Assembly: GCA_018671205.1 (NCBI GenBank)
Contig: JABHIC010000359.1
Coordinates: forward strand, 1 to 6,384
DNA length: 6,384 bases
Direction: 5' to 3'
DNA from: Gammaproteobacteria bacterium
Lineage (GTDB): Bacteria; Pseudomonadota; Gammaproteobacteria; GCF-002020875
Of this stretch, positions 5,302 through 6,384 are shown piece after piece. The position numbers and the translations under genes were made by a program. Numbering within the stretch: the first letter of the stretch is position 1; each line of letters begins with the position of its first letter. The notes beneath the pieces are model-generated. The model did not search any database, had not been told where the DNA came from, and saw only the letters and a program-made list of their open reading frames with translations.

Positions 5302-6384
5302 TTAAACCGTACCACGGGCAACGTGCTGCTGAATCTGTCCCTGGTTGAGGGCCTGCAAAACCTTCTCCCTTGGGCCATCCCCCGCGACTTTTCCCCGATC
5401 TAGGATGATCAGGCGGTCTGCCAATGAGAGCAGGGAGCTGCGGTGAGTGACCAGAATCAGCGTGCGTCCCTTGAGGAAAGGGGTGAAGCGCTCTTTCCAG
5501 CTATGTTCAGCGCTATTGTCCATTGAGCTGGTGGGCTCATCCAGCAGCACAATGGCTGGTTTCATCAATAGTGCACGAGCCATTGCAACCGCCTGACGCT
5601 GCCCTCCGGAGAGCCCCTCTCCACGTTCCCCGATTTCCATGTCATACCCCTTGGGGTGCTGTCTGGCAAAGGTATCAACCCCAGCCAATACCGCTGCACT
5701 CAACAGCTCCTCATCACTTGCCTGAGGGTTTCCCAGCTTGACGTTATCCCGTAGCGTGCCTCTGAATAGCACAATATCCTGTGAAACATAACCGATCGCA
5801 CGTCGAAGCTGGGCGGGATCGAGTTGATTCAGATGGGTGTGGTCGACCAGAATACTCCCCTCCTGGGGCTGGTAGAGTCCCAGCAGAAGCTTTTGCAGGG
5901 TACTTTTCCCTGAGCCAATGCGTCCAATAATCGCAACCCGTTCGCCGGGCTGGATCGTGAAGTTGAGGTTGTGTAGGGCATTCTCCTCCTGGTTAGGGTA
6001 CTGGAAACTGACCTGACGGAGCTCAATGGCCCCCTGGATGGGGGGGCGGTGGAGAAAGTGGGTTGTCGCGGGGCGTTCAACCGGTTTCTGCATCAACCCA
6101 TGCAGGGCACGTAGTGCAACCATCGACTGGCGATAGCGGATCAGTAGCGCGGCAATACCGGCGAGTGGAGCCAGGGCCCGCCCGGTCAGAATGGTGCAGG
6201 CGATCAGTGCGCCAACGCTCATCTCTCCGGCAGAGATCTGATGTACACCAAAAACCACAATCGCAATGGTGGTGGCCTGGTGGGTAAAGGTGGTGAAGTT
6301 GATCGCAAGGGTAGACCAGAGCTTGCTCTTCATGCCGGATTTGGCCAGCTTCTCTACATAGTGCTCCCACTTCTGCTGCATCAC
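5302..6384 (-). CDS. Type I secretion ABC transporter, LapB/LssB-like (5' partial)
   Basis: This is the C-terminal half of the inner-membrane ATPase/permease that energises type I secretion. The window edge cuts it: the open frame continues past 6384, so the apparent start is internal. The 360 residues seen begin in the membrane domain, with membrane helices at about 27-48 and 56-83. The stretch GRALAPLAGIAALLIRYRQS (68-87) is characteristic of the exporters of large adhesins and RTX proteins. The ATPase domain follows: Walker A GRIGSGKST (154-162), Q-loop YVSQD (199-203), signature LSGGQ (258-262), Walker B AIVLLDE (277-283), D-loop SSMD (286-289) and switch His314. All catalytic residues are present, so the ATPase looks active. 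The N-terminal part, which in this family usually includes a peptidase-like domain, lies outside the window. Partners would be the TolC-like channel here and a HlyD-family adaptor not seen. The TAA stop is followed by the 122-bp leader of the chemoreceptor gene. Confidence 0.95.
   Translation of the reverse strand: MMQQKWEHYVEKLAKSGMKSKLWSTLAINFTTFTHQATTIAIVVFGVHQISAGEMSVGALIACTILTGRALAPLAGIAALLIRYRQSMVALRALHGLMQKPVERPATTHFLHRPPIQGAIELRQVSFQYPNQEENALHNLNFTIQPGERVAIIGRIGSGKSTLQKLLLGLYQPQEGSILVDHTHLNQLDPAQLRRAIGYVSQDIVLFRGTLRDNVKLGNPQASDEELLSAAVLAGVDTFARQHPKGYDMEIGERGEGLSGGQRQAVAMARALLMKPAIVLLDEPTSSMDNSAEHSWKERFTPFLKGRTLILVTHRSSLLSLADRLIILDRGKVAGDGPREKVLQALNQGQIQQHVARGTV

Noticed and set aside
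5293..5306. TTTAATTGATTAAA inverted repeat at the end of the ABC exporter gene as a terminator
   Set aside because: The stem is only A-T pairs with a 2-base loop and overlaps the stop codon; it would not form a stable terminator hairpin.
6040..6046. G7/C7 tract in the ABC exporter as a phase-variation switch
   Set aside because: It lies in the linker before the ATPase domain, so a slip would simply destroy the exporter, and about one such tract is expected by chance in this window.
5823..6370. Other-frame open frames of 74-97 residues over the ABC exporter
   Set aside because: They overlap the conserved ATPase and membrane regions and show no family motif.

Overview
The window looks like part of a Gram-negative, probably pseudomonadotal, chromosome: it holds an outer-membrane TolC-family channel, a type I secretion ABC exporter and a Tsr-like chemoreceptor. 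Base composition is close to balanced. The sequence does not allow a genus call.

Layout. The plus strand carries three closely spaced genes: the last 36 codons of a protein that ends like an outer-membrane beta-barrel (1-111), a 127-residue protein of unknown function (144-527), and a 642-residue TolC-like outer-membrane factor with an unusual, strongly basic C-terminal extension (542-2470). A 57-bp gap with a hairpin separates this set from a convergent pair on the minus strand: an 883-residue chemoreceptor (2528-5179, TTG start) and, upstream of it, the C-terminal half of a LapB/LssB-type type I secretion ABC transporter (5302-6384, cut by the window edge). The 122-bp gap between the last two has a strong ribosome-binding site and a 22-bp dyad, but no convincing promoter.

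How the genes may work together. The TolC-like channel and the ABC exporter are two of the three parts of a type I secretion system. The third part, the HlyD-family periplasmic adaptor, is not in the window; a chemoreceptor sits directly downstream of the exporter instead. The chemoreceptor has a large periplasmic domain with a run of 24 acidic residues in 30, about five tandem HAMP units, and a complete signalling hairpin. The TolC-like protein carries a tail of roughly the opposite charge, also expected in the periplasm. A physical or regulatory link between receptor and secretion channel is therefore a testable idea, but it is inference only.

No RNA genes, insertion sequences, CRISPR arrays or attachment sites were seen.
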